Below are positions 17,469 through 24,877 of a stretch of 26,251 nucleotides of DNA, piece by piece (within the stretch, counting starts at the first letter, position 1; every line of letters starts with the position of its first letter). The DNA is taken from NCBI GenBank assembly GCA_910587895.1, contig CAJUOE010000041.1, forward strand, positions 1 to 26,251, given 5' to 3'. Under the pieces are notes generated by a model. The model had not been told where the DNA came from. It saw only the letters and a program-made list of their open reading frames with translations, and ran no database searches. Both the position numbers and the translations under genes were made by a program. This DNA is from an uncultured Lachnospiraceae bacterium. Its GTDB lineage: Bacteria; Bacillota; Clostridia; Lachnospirales; Lachnospiraceae.

Positions 17469-18185
17469 ATGAGCACGTTAGAAATTTGTTTGTTAGTGGT
17501 TGGAATTGTTCTGATGATTGCCAGTTTCTTCATTACAGAGAAATTGTCCAATAATGAACTGAACAAGCTTTCAGAGCTGAGTACCGGGGAAATGCAGAAA
17601 ATTCTGGAACGGAGCCTGAATGATGCTCAGACGAAAGTTGATAATATGGTTGACCAGGTTATCGACCATTCCATTGAGAAATCAATGGAGGTGGTTGAGC
17701 GGGCGCTCGACAAGGAAACAAATGAAAAAATGCGTGTGCTGACGGAATATTCGGACACGGTGCTGCAGTCTATCAATAAGACGCACAATGAAGTGATGTT
17801 TTTGTACAGTATGTTGAACGACAAACATTCAGAGCTGACAAAATATGCAGGAAATCTTGCACAGCTGGCCATACACCTGGAAGAACTGGAGCAGAATGTT
17901 GAGAAGACGGTAGCGGAATCAGATGAAATCATTGGAAAGGTGCAGGAGGCGCAGCAGATAAAACAGGCATCTCCGAGCCTGGATGAAACCGTTTTCAGTG
18001 AAGAGGCGCCGCAGCTGCCGGAAGAGACAGAAGTAGTACAGGCCGGAGAGCAGAACAATCATAATCAGATGATTCTGGAAAAATACAGGGATGGCAAGTC
18101 TGCAATTGAGATTGCCAAGGAGCTGGGACTTGGCGTTGGAGAGGTAAGGCTTGTAATCGGACTATTCAGAGAGGAAGAGTTATAA
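17469..18185 (+). CDS. Membrane-anchored coiled-coil protein with C-terminal HTH (DUF6115-like)
   Basis: The 238-residue protein has one N-terminal membrane helix (about residues 5-25) and a long coiled coil (about 30-165, with heptads in LNDAQTKVDNMVDQVIDHSIEKSME and LAIHLEELEQNVEKTV). An acidic linker follows, and then a C-terminal helix-turn-helix-like segment (ILEKYRDGKSAIEIAKELGLGVGEVRLVIGLF, about 197-229). This layout matches what I know of DUF6115 proteins in Clostridia motility operons, and their function is unknown. It starts eight bases after the preceding gene, and the next starts three bases after its stop, so all three should be translated together. Confidence 0.75.
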   Translation: MSTLEICLLVVGIVLMIASFFITEKLSNNELNKLSELSTGEMQKILERSLNDAQTKVDNMVDQVIDHSIEKSMEVVERALDKETNEKMRVLTEYSDTVLQSINKTHNEVMFLYSMLNDKHSELTKYAGNLAQLAIHLEELEQNVEKTVAESDEIIGKVQEAQQIKQASPSLDETVFSEEAPQLPEETEVVQAGEQNNHNQMILEKYRDGKSAIEIAKELGLGVGEVRLVIGLFREEEL

Positions 18186-18188
18186 GTT

Positions 18189-18890
18189 ATGAAGCTAAAG
18201 TATTATTTGCGTGGATTGGGCATAGGAATCATATGCACTGCAATTATTATGGGAATTGCCCTCTCAGGAAATAAGAAAGAGACGATGACGGATACCGAGA
18301 TCATAGAGCGCGCCAGACTTTTGGGGATGGTGATGCCGGAAGATGTAAAGGATGATTCTCCGGCAGAGGAGGAGAAGACGCCGTCGGATGATAAGGATTC
18401 CAGGCCGGAAACCGGGGATAAGAATGCCGGGAGCAAGAAAGACGATCAGGCGGAGAGTGATAAGAAAGCGGACAGCCAGTCAAAGACTGACAAAGCTGAG
18501 GATAGCCAGTCAAAGACGGATAAAGCTGAGGACAGCAAGAAGGACGATAATAAGACGCAAAAGGAAGAGACAGACAAAAAAACGGACAGCCAGCAGAATA
18601 AAAATCAGCCGGACAAAGCCAGCGACTCACAGCAAAAAGATACGGGCGCGGCAGGTAACGGCACAGCGCAGAAACCTTCTACGCAGGAGATGGTGGAAAT
18701 TGAAATAAAAGCGGGCGATTACTCGGCTGCGGTCAGCCAGACATTGAAACAGGCAGGTTTGATTACAGATGCGGATGCATTTAACAAGTACCTGACGCAG
18801 AAAGGGGTAGACCAGAATCTCCGGGTTGGCGTTTATCAGATTCCCAAGGGCGCTACGCAGGATGAAATTATAGAAATTTTACAAAAATAG
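18189..18890 (+). CDS. Membrane-anchored protein with an MltG/YceG-like binding domain but no catalytic domain
   Basis: The 233-residue protein has an N-terminal membrane helix (about residues 8-27). A highly charged Asp/Lys/Ser/Gln linker covers about 55-165, and a C-terminal globular domain about 168-233. The last part (VEIEIKAGDYSAAVSQTLKQ, AGLITDADAFNKYL, GVYQIPKGATQDEIIEIL) resembles the LysM-like N-terminal domain of the endolytic transglycosylase MltG/YceG. The transglycosylase domain that normally follows is absent. The inference is a cell-surface protein that binds or senses peptidoglycan, possibly around flagellar insertion. The linker contains a 30-bp repeat. It closes the motility run and I see no terminator after it. 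Confidence 0.7.
   Translation: MKLKYYLRGLGIGIICTAIIMGIALSGNKKETMTDTEIIERARLLGMVMPEDVKDDSPAEEEKTPSDDKDSRPETGDKNAGSKKDDQAESDKKADSQSKTDKAEDSQSKTDKAEDSKKDDNKTQKEETDKKTDSQQNKNQPDKASDSQQKDTGAAGNGTAQKPSTQEMVEIEIKAGDYSAAVSQTLKQAGLITDADAFNKYLTQKGVDQNLRVGVYQIPKGATQDEIIEILQK
18471..18530 (+). repeat. Two 30-bp tandem repeats in the charged linker
   Basis: Bases 18471-18500 and 18501-18530 are near-identical and each encodes DSQSKTDKAE, and a third partial copy (DSKK) follows. They lie in the presumed extracellular spacer and could vary in number without a frameshift. Confidence 0.85.
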
Positions 18891-18902
18891 GAAGAATAGG
18901 GC

Positions 18903-18931
18903 TTGCCAGAATAAATGCAATATGGTACAAT
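18903..18931 (+). promoter_or_regulatory. Probable sigma-A promoter of rpsB-tsf
   Basis: TTGCCA at 18903-18908 and TACAAT at 18926-18931 are separated by 17 bases, which is close to the housekeeping consensus. The start point would fall near 18938, leaving a leader of about 148 bases before rpsB. An eight-base perfect inverted repeat (ATAAATGC at 18911-18918 and GCATTTAT at 18938-18945) frames the -10 element. Confidence 0.75.
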
Positions 18932-18937
18932 ATACGA

Positions 18938-19085
18938 GCATTTATGCAGGTATTTGCAAAGTGCGGCAAAGGGCTGCTGTGGCAGCCGGTAAAGTAAACA
19001 CATGTGCAGATTGGAAAATCGGTGCCTGTCGGTAATTTTTCAGGATGAAGCACATGGAAGATTATAACCAGATGGAGGTAGAAAA
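18938..19085 (+). promoter_or_regulatory. Structured 5' leader of rpsB, possible S2 autoregulatory element
   Basis: The leader holds a perfect hairpin GGCTGC-tgtg-GCAGCC at 18972-18987. Farther on, CATGTGC at 19001-19007 can pair with GCACATG at 19050-19056. This closing stem encloses GATT-ggaa-AATC at 19009-19020 and CCTG...CAGG at 19025-19044, which together would form a three-way junction just upstream of the ribosome binding site (GGAGG at 19074-19078). Ribosomal protein operons are commonly controlled by the protein binding such a leader. Binding of S2 here is inference and no known motif was matched. Confidence 0.45.
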
Positions 19086-19826
19086 ATGGGCGTTATTTCA
19101 ATGAAACAGTTATTAGAAGCAGGTGTTCATTTTGGACATCAGACAAGAAGATGGAATCCGAAAATGGCTCCTTACATCTACACAGAGAGAAATGGTATTT
19201 ATATCATTGACCTGCAGAAATCTGTGGGCAAGGTAGATGAGGCTTACAAGGCAGTGGCTGACATTACAGCAGAAGGCGGAACAATTCTTTTCGTAGGAAC
19301 AAAGAAACAGGCGCAGGATGCGATTAAGGCAGAGGCAGAGCGCTGCGGAATGTTCTATGTAAATGAGAGATGGCTGGGCGGAATGTTGACAAACTTCAAA
19401 ACAATTCAGAGCCGTATTGCCAGACTGAAATCTATTGAGAAAATGTCTGAGGATGGTACATTCGATGTTCTTCCCAAGAAGGAAGTAATTGCTCTTCGCA
19501 AGGAATGGGAGAAGTTAGAGAAGAACCTTGGCGGAATCAAGGAGATGAAGAGAATCCCGGACGCAATTTTTGTTGTAGACCCGAAGAAAGAAAGAATCTG
19601 TGTACAGGAGGCTCATACGCTGGGCATCCCATTAATTGGTATCTGTGATACGAACTGTGATCCGGAAGAGCTTGATTATGTAATTCCGGGTAACGATGAT
19701 GCAATCAGAGCTGTTAAGCTCATTGTTTCCAAGATGGCAGATGCAGTTGTAGAGGCAAATCAGGGAACGATTGAGGAAGAGACAGAAGGATATGCCCAGG
19801 AAGAAGAGGCAGCAGCAGAGGAATAG
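19086..19826 (+). CDS. rpsB: 30S ribosomal protein S2
   Basis: The 246-residue protein shows the S2 pattern throughout: MKQLLEAGVHFGHQTRRWNPKM near the start, YIYTERNGIYIIDLQKS, ILFVGTKKQAQDAI, NERWLGGMLTNFKTI at about 96-110, and PDAIFVVDPKKE. An acidic tail (EEETEGYAQEEEAAAEE) closes it, which is common in Firmicutes. S2 joins the small subunit late and contacts S1 or the mRNA exit path. GGAGG lies seven bases before the ATG. It forms a two-gene unit with tsf downstream, and pyrH and frr, which often follow, are not seen. Confidence 0.98.
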   Translation: MGVISMKQLLEAGVHFGHQTRRWNPKMAPYIYTERNGIYIIDLQKSVGKVDEAYKAVADITAEGGTILFVGTKKQAQDAIKAEAERCGMFYVNERWLGGMLTNFKTIQSRIARLKSIEKMSEDGTFDVLPKKEVIALRKEWEKLEKNLGGIKEMKRIPDAIFVVDPKKERICVQEAHTLGIPLIGICDTNCDPEELDYVIPGNDDAIRAVKLIVSKMADAVVEANQGTIEEETEGYAQEEEAAAEE

Positions 19827-19859
19827 GATACGCAGCAGATTTGTTTATGTATTCAGTGC

Positions 19860-19885
19860 GAGGACAGACAATATTGCCTGTCCTC
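19860..19885 (+). terminator. Hairpin between rpsB and tsf (attenuator-like)
   Basis: GAGGACAG at 19860-19867 pairs perfectly with CTGTCCTC at 19878-19885 across a ten-base loop. The bases after it are AATTAAAG, with no U-run, so it is unlikely to stop transcription fully. It could act as a partial attenuator, processing site or RNA-stability element that sets the S2 to EF-Ts ratio. Confidence 0.5.
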
Positions 19886-19960
19886 AATTAAAGTAAATAG
19901 TATAAATTTGTACCAATATGCAAGGCACATGGTAATAATTGACAAATGGAGGGAATGGAA

Positions 19961-20896
19961 ATGGCTATTACAGCAGCAATGGTAAAAGAATTGAGAGAGA
20001 TGACCGGTGCAGGAATGATGGACTGCAAGAAGGCTTTGAATGAGACAAACGGCAATATGGATGAAGCTGTTGAATTTTTGAGGAAAAATGGACAGGCAAA
20101 GGCTGAGAAGAAAGCTGGAAGAATTGCGGCCGAGGGTCTTTGCACGGTAATGATTAAGGATGATAAGACGGCAGCCGTCGTAGAAGTAAATTCCGAGACA
20201 GACTTTGTGGCAAAGAACGATACCTTTAAGGCTTTCGTTGATGCAGTTGCAACGCAGGCAGTGAATTCTGACGCAGCAGATATGGATGCATTTATGGCAG
20301 AAGCATGGAATGAGGATTCCAGCAAGACGGTGAAGGATGCGCTTGTAGAGAAGGTAGCAGTTATCGGGGAGAACCTTAATATCAGAAGATTTGAGAAGGT
20401 TGTGGCAGAGAACGGATGCGTGGTATCCTACATCCATGGCGGCGGAAGAATTGGCGTTATCGTGGAGGCAGATACTTCTGTTGTAAATGATGCAGTGAAG
20501 GAGGCAATGACCAACATTGCAATGCAGATTGCAGCGCTTTCTCCGAAGTATGTTTCCAGAGCTGAGATCAGCGATGAGTATATTGCACATGAGAAAGAAA
20601 TTCTTCGCGCTCAGATTATGAACGACCCGAAGGAGTCCCAGAAACCGGAGAAGGTTATCAATGGCATGATTGAGGGACGTGTGAACAAAGAGCTGAAGGA
20701 TATCTGCCTGGTAGATCAGGTTTATGTAAAGGCTGAGGATGGCAAGCAGACCGTTGGAAAATATCTTGAGGCAGTTTCCAAAGAGGCTGGCACAACTGTT
20801 TCTGTTAAGAGGTTTGTTCGTTTTGAGACTGGTGAAGGCCTGGAGAAGAAACAGGAGGATTTTGCGGCTGAGGTTGCAGCGCAGATGAATCAGTAG
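19961..20896 (+). CDS. tsf: Translation elongation factor Ts
   Basis: The 311-residue protein is a full-length EF-Ts, which exchanges GDP for GTP on EF-Tu. The N-terminal domain has ITAAMVKELREMTGAGMMDCKKAL and the core has AVVEVNSETDFVAKND at about 70-85. The coiled-coil and C-terminal regions follow, with IHGGGRIGVIVE and GQTVGKYLEAV-like blocks (here KQTVGKYLEAV). I chose ATG 19961, with GGAGGG at 19948-19953. An ATG at 19946 would put the ribosome binding site inside the gene. The last codons read AAQMNQ, and a diverged copy of this 3' end and its terminator recurs near 24878. Confidence 0.97.
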   Translation: MAITAAMVKELREMTGAGMMDCKKALNETNGNMDEAVEFLRKNGQAKAEKKAGRIAAEGLCTVMIKDDKTAAVVEVNSETDFVAKNDTFKAFVDAVATQAVNSDAADMDAFMAEAWNEDSSKTVKDALVEKVAVIGENLNIRRFEKVVAENGCVVSYIHGGGRIGVIVEADTSVVNDAVKEAMTNIAMQIAALSPKYVSRAEISDEYIAHEKEILRAQIMNDPKESQKPEKVINGMIEGRVNKELKDICLVDQVYVKAEDGKQTVGKYLEAVSKEAGTTVSVKRFVRFETGEGLEKKQEDFAAEVAAQMNQ

Positions 20897-20972
20897 AAAA
20901 TTGTCGAAATAAGGCAAGTAGAGGAATGAAAACCCTTGCAGATGGTATATAAATGCCATTTGCAGGGGTTTT
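20882..20972 (+). repeat. Direct repeat copy 1: tsf tail plus terminator
   Basis: The 91 bases cover the last codons of tsf, the spacer and the terminator. They align without gaps to 24878-24968, with about 77 of 91 positions identical by eye. The differences cluster at the tsf stop and in the terminator loop, while both stem arms are kept. The two copies bracket the accessory genes and may be the ends of an insertion. Confidence 0.85.
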
Positions 20973-20974
20973 TT
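20929..20974 (+). terminator. Rho-independent terminator of rpsB-tsf
   Basis: The left arm 20929-20945 (AAAACCCTTGCAGATGG) pairs with the right arm 20956-20972 (CCATTTGCAGGGGTTTT) along 17 positions, including two G-U pairs, and ends in a six-base T run. This is a strong terminator, and its A-run to the left also makes it plausible on the opposite strand. It lies 33 bases after the tsf stop. Confidence 0.9.
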
Positions 20975-21000
20975 AATATTATATGTTGGATTTTCATTTC

Positions 21001-21029
21001 TTGACACTGTCACGATATACCGTTATAAT
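21001..21029 (+). promoter_or_regulatory. Consensus sigma-A promoter of the XRE gene with operator-like inverted repeat
   Basis: TTGACA at 21001-21006, a 17-base spacer and TATAAT at 21024-21029 match the housekeeping consensus exactly. TGACA at 21002-21006 and TGTCA at 21008-21012 form a perfect inverted repeat around one central base, covering the -35 element. That is where an XRE repressor would bind to control its own promoter. Binding is inference. Confidence 0.8.
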
Positions 21030-21065
21030 CAATAGAAAAAGAATCCATGAAATGGAGAATGAGAA

Positions 21066-21653
21066 ATGAAATTGATGAGTTTGTTAAAGGAAAGGCAGCT
21101 TTCTGTTTATCAGTGTGCGAAGGAAAGCCATGTACCATATACTACATTGTCAGATATTGTGAAAGGAAAAACCAGGATTGAAAAATGTACGGCAGAAACA
21201 ATATATAAATTAGCGAGGACGCTCCATGTGACAATGGAAGAACTTTTGACAGAATGTTTTAAGGAAGATGAAAGTGCGCCAAATTTAAGAGATTTTGAAA
21301 TATATAAAAGTAATATCTGTCATTTAGTGAAAGATAAAGGGGATATAGACTTTATCATTGATATTTTAAAAGAAGATCAAATAAGGATCTATTGGGAACG
21401 GCAATGGTATCGGGAAAGTTTTTATCTTCTGGCTATGGTAGATTACTTAAGCAGGGAAAATGGACTTCCATTGTGCAATGATTATGAAGATATAAGGAAC
21501 TGTAAGCTGTCGGAGCCGTTATATCCAAAGGATATCATTCTTGCTGCAAAACTGGATGATTCTCTTGATAAGAAAAAACAATGTCTGAAAGAAGCGATTC
21601 CTGAATTTTTGAGGTTTAATATTATAGAAAGCGAGATAAGGAATGTCTGTTGA
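21066..21653 (+). CDS. XRE-family HTH regulator, probable antitoxin-like partner
   Basis: The 195-residue protein starts with a Cro/XRE helix-turn-helix at about residues 3-62 (LLKERQLSVYQCAKESHVPYTTLSDIVKGKTRI...TIYKLARTLHVTMEELL). A C-terminal domain of about 130 residues without a family name I recognise follows. It contains DFIIDILKEDQIRIYWERQWYRESFYLLAMVDYLS and an LYPKDII block. GGAG at 21054-21057 precedes the ATG. It overlaps the nucleotidyltransferase gene by 11 bases, and the pairing of an XRE regulator with a minimal nucleotidyltransferase resembles toxin-antitoxin modules. The strong promoter with an inverted repeat suggests self-repression. The gene is intact and clearly more AT-rich than tsf. 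Confidence 0.8.
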   Translation: MKLMSLLKERQLSVYQCAKESHVPYTTLSDIVKGKTRIEKCTAETIYKLARTLHVTMEELLTECFKEDESAPNLRDFEIYKSNICHLVKDKGDIDFIIDILKEDQIRIYWERQWYRESFYLLAMVDYLSRENGLPLCNDYEDIRNCKLSEPLYPKDIILAAKLDDSLDKKKQCLKEAIPEFLRFNIIESEIRNVC

Positions 21654-22371
21654 GAAAGGTTTTACCAAAGAAAATCTGGACTATTATTTGAAGGAACTGG
21701 CAAAAGAGTTTCGGAAGAGAAATGGAAAAAATACGCCTGCTGAGATTGTGTTAGTTGGAGGTGCGGCAATCCTTGCCAATTATGGGTTCCGTGAAATGAC
21801 CTATGATATAGATGCGGTCATAACAGCATCATCAGCCATGAAAGAGGCGGTTCATGCAGTAGGAGACCGTCTCGGTCTGCCAAATGGCTGGCTGAATGCA
21901 GACTTTAAGAATACGAGTTCTTATAGTCCTAAATTATCGGAATACTCTAAGTATTACCGTACCTATTCTAATGTATTGAATATCAGAACAATTAGCGCAG
22001 AATATCTTGTTGCCATGAAATTAATGTCCGGGAGACGTTACAAGAAGGACTTGTCTGATATTATTGGTATATTGAGTGAACAAGAAAGAATGGGAGTGCC
22101 TTTAAGTTACCAGCAGATTGATTGTGCAGTAAGAAATCTGTATGGCGGGTGGGATGATATTTCCGAATATGCAATACAGGTTTTGAAGGCGGCTTTAGAT
22201 TCAGAAAACCTAAAAGAATTATTTATGGAACAGGAACGTGAAGAGGCATTATCAAAACAGGCAGTGCTTCAAGTTCAAAAATATGAAGGGGAAAAAGTAA
22301 AGGAAAGTAATGTGGAGGAGATTATTCAAAAAGCTTTAAGGAAGAAGAGAAATAACAGAGATTGGAGATAA
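21643..22371 (+). CDS. DUF6036-type minimal nucleotidyltransferase, possible toxin
   Basis: The 242-residue protein has the core of the polymerase-beta nucleotidyltransferase fold: VLVGGAAILANYGFREMTYDIDAVI at about 36-60, giving the GG pair and the D55-x-D57 metal site. It later has YLVAMKLMSGRRYKKDLSDIIGIL at about 124-147, a block shared by AbiEii-like and DUF6036 enzymes. A Lys/Glu-rich helical tail follows (about 195-242). Relatives act as toxins that modify tRNA or other targets, paired with an XRE or AbiEi-type partner. Target and toxicity here are unknown. It overlaps the XRE gene by 11 bases, and its last codons contain the GGAG that serves the SIR2-like gene four bases downstream. 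It looks intact. Confidence 0.8.
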   Translation: MSVEKGFTKENLDYYLKELAKEFRKRNGKNTPAEIVLVGGAAILANYGFREMTYDIDAVITASSAMKEAVHAVGDRLGLPNGWLNADFKNTSSYSPKLSEYSKYYRTYSNVLNIRTISAEYLVAMKLMSGRRYKKDLSDIIGILSEQERMGVPLSYQQIDCAVRNLYGGWDDISEYAIQVLKAALDSENLKELFMEQEREEALSKQAVLQVQKYEGEKVKESNVEEIIQKALRKKRNNRDWR

Positions 22372-22374
22372 TAT

Positions 22375-24715
22375 ATGTGTATTGAGAAATTAAAATATTC
22401 TTTAGAACAGAAAAAACCAACTTTATTATTGGGAGCAGGATTTACTTTAGGTGCGAAAAGTAAAAATATGGAAATGTGCCTTCAGCAGATGGATTGGCAG
22501 AATGTTTGTACGAGCATTGTTTTGTTAAACGTAAACTATTAAAAGAATTACAAGATGATATATTTTATGCAAAAGAATATATGAAGGGTCAAAATTTAAA
22601 AAAATTGTGTAGCCTATTAAGAGAGGAAGGTTCTGAAAGGCTGGAATTACGAGATAATTATTTGCATGATTTGTTTGCAAATCGTTCAGTAGAAGATGGT
22701 GATTTTCATTTCTATTTGACAGAGTATAAGTGGAACAAAATTTATACTTTGAATATTGATGATTTGGTTGAATATGTGTTCGGTAAGAGAAGCATTGAGT
22801 TAAATGTTTGGAATAATGACCATGATGATAGAGGGAATGATAAGAGTAGGACAACGTTAGTAAAGTTACATGGATGTGTGAACAATCATCAAAATGGGTA
22901 TGTTTTTGATGATTTAGAATATACAGCTTTTATGACATTATCGAATTGTTTTCTTAGAGATTTTGGTAATTCAGTAATTGAAGGAGATATGATTTTTGTT
23001 GGTACTGAATTTCAAGAACAGGATTTGTGGTCGATAATAGAAAGATATAAAAGCGATGGTTTTGATATATCAGGTAATAATTATTTTTTCATTACACCAT
23101 CTATTAATGATGGCGTTTTAAAACGTTGGATTGAACGTCAGTCCAATGTTTTTTGGGTTAATTGGAATACCAAACAATTTTTGGAATTTATGCATAATGA
23201 AATTAGCATAGATATGCAATTGATTACAGAATTAAAAGAAAAGAGATGTATATTTTTAGATGATGCAAAAAAAGAAGTAGTTCCGTATTATCAGAGTGAC
23301 CTGTATTTAGGAAATGAAACAAGATATGCAGATATATTCGAGGATTGGGATATTGAATATCCCGGATTGAAGTCATTGGTCAATAAAGTGATTGAAGTCA
23401 AAAGGAATATCGTGGTCGCTTTGTATGGGAAATCTTATGTAGGAAAAAGTTGTTGTGCTAAAAGAATGCTCGTAGACTTAAGAAATGATGGATATGTATG
23501 GAGTTTGAAATGAAGTCCTCGGAATATATTCAATTGTTTTTAGAGTATTTGAAAACTTTGCCGCAAGCTTCAAAAATTGCAGTTTTGTTTGAAGGAGCAT
23601 CATTTTATTATAATCAGCTGTACTATAAGTTGATTTTGTGTTCTTTATCTAACATTAAACAGATAGTAATCATAACAACTGAAAATATAAAAGATCATGT
23701 GACAAAAAGAGCATTACTTATCTCTAAAAACTGTTTAATAGAATATCAGATATATGAAACTATTTCTCCAGAGCGTGCAGAGTTAGTATACAAAAAGCTT
23801 AATAGCAAAAATTGGGATGGAAGATATTTAACCAAACTTTGTAATGATGAGGATGATATAATTAGATATATAAAAAATTTGAATGATATTATTGATGTTT
23901 TATATAGCGCTTCTTATGGAAAAGGGTTTGAAAACCATTATGCAGATATGTTTTCTCAATCCGACAGTGAAATAAATAAAAAATATTTATATGCATTATG
24001 TACTTTGGAGTTATTGGGGGTAAATTATATTCCGGAAAGAATACTTCCAGGGTTATTGCCAGCGTTCGAGATAAAATTTAATTATAAAAAGTTTAAAAAG
24101 GAATATGAAGAAATTCTAATTATTAGAAACCATCGGGTAAAAGTTAGATGTATGAGATTGATTCAAAAAGTTGTAAAATTAGAATTGGAAAGTGAAGAAT
24201 ATATTGAATTGTTACGTCAAGTTGTTTTGCAGATTACCGGTCAATTTAGAGAAGGAGATATAAACGAGTGGAGCGAACTGTTTCAGAAAACATTACTGGT
24301 AAAGCGATTATTGTCTGAAAAGATTTTGAATATTTATGATATATTACAGCTTTTACAGATGCTGGAAGATGATTGTAAAATGTATAGTTATTATTGGATA
24401 CAAAGGGGGATAGCGGAGCAAAAAGTTTCCAATTTTGAAAAAGCGGATAATTATTTTAGAAAAGCAATATCAAAAAATAAAAAATCATATCAGGCACATC
24501 ATGCTTTGGCAAAGAATCTTATGGAGAGGGGAATTTTCGATTATATAAATAAAAAATCTACTCAGTATGCTCCGTATTATTTTGATGAAGGACAGAAAGA
24601 AATGCGAAGTATCATAGAAAATACTTCATTTAGATTTGTGAGTAACAATTGTACAAAAATTAAGATATTTGGAATTATGAATCAGAAAGCATATGTTAAA
24701 GAGAGTTATATTTAA
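22375..24715 (+). pseudogene. SIR2-like / P-loop ATPase / TPR-like defence protein, broken by two frameshifts
   Basis: Three pieces join into one protein of about 779 residues. Piece one starts at ATG 22375 (GGAG at 22364-22367) and holds TLLLGAGFTLGAKSKN. An extra AT at 22466-22469 then breaks the frame. Without it the reading continues as GNVPSADGLAECLYEHCF in the frame running to 23513. That piece has SIR2 blocks YTLNIDDLVEYVF, LVKLHGCVN, GYVFDDLEYTAF and DMIFVGTEFQEQDLW. A Walker A GKSYVGKS follows at 23427-23450. A missing T at 23504-23506 would rejoin GYVWS to FEMKSSEYIQLF in the frame ending at 24715. That last piece carries a Walker B-like IAVLFEGASFYY and a TPR-like FEKADNYFRKAI...SYQAHHALAKNLMERG near its end. 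SIR2-STAND proteins deplete NAD+ on phage sensing. Two lesions make an active full-length product unlikely. Confidence 0.75.
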
Positions 24716-24877
24716 AATTAAAGATAAATACATAATTTTGAGCCATTGCTGAGTAAATTTGGGGGATACGGTTGAAAAGCCGTTGTCTATGAACAGTCAA
24801 AAATCACTGCAAAGCCAGTAAAATACATAGTTCCGGGGATATGTGACTGGGACACAGATTAGGGAAAGTTCGCAAAA

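Noticed and set aside
19853..21013. Long open frame on the minus strand, about 386 residues, antisense to tsf
   Set aside because: It is the complement of the EF-Ts gene and terminator. The Cys/His/Leu-rich product has no family pattern, and tsf itself is unambiguous.
22466..23506. Programmed frameshifting or phase variation of the SIR2-like gene
   Set aside because: The sites are only (AT)2 and TTT. Neither is a long repeat or slippery heptamer, so ordinary decay is more likely. A sequencing error is possible but cannot be tested here.
24790..24861. Short open stretch ending KYIVPGICDWDTD
   Set aside because: It has no start codon with a ribosome binding site and no family I recognise. It may be a gene remnant, but the sequence does not support a call.
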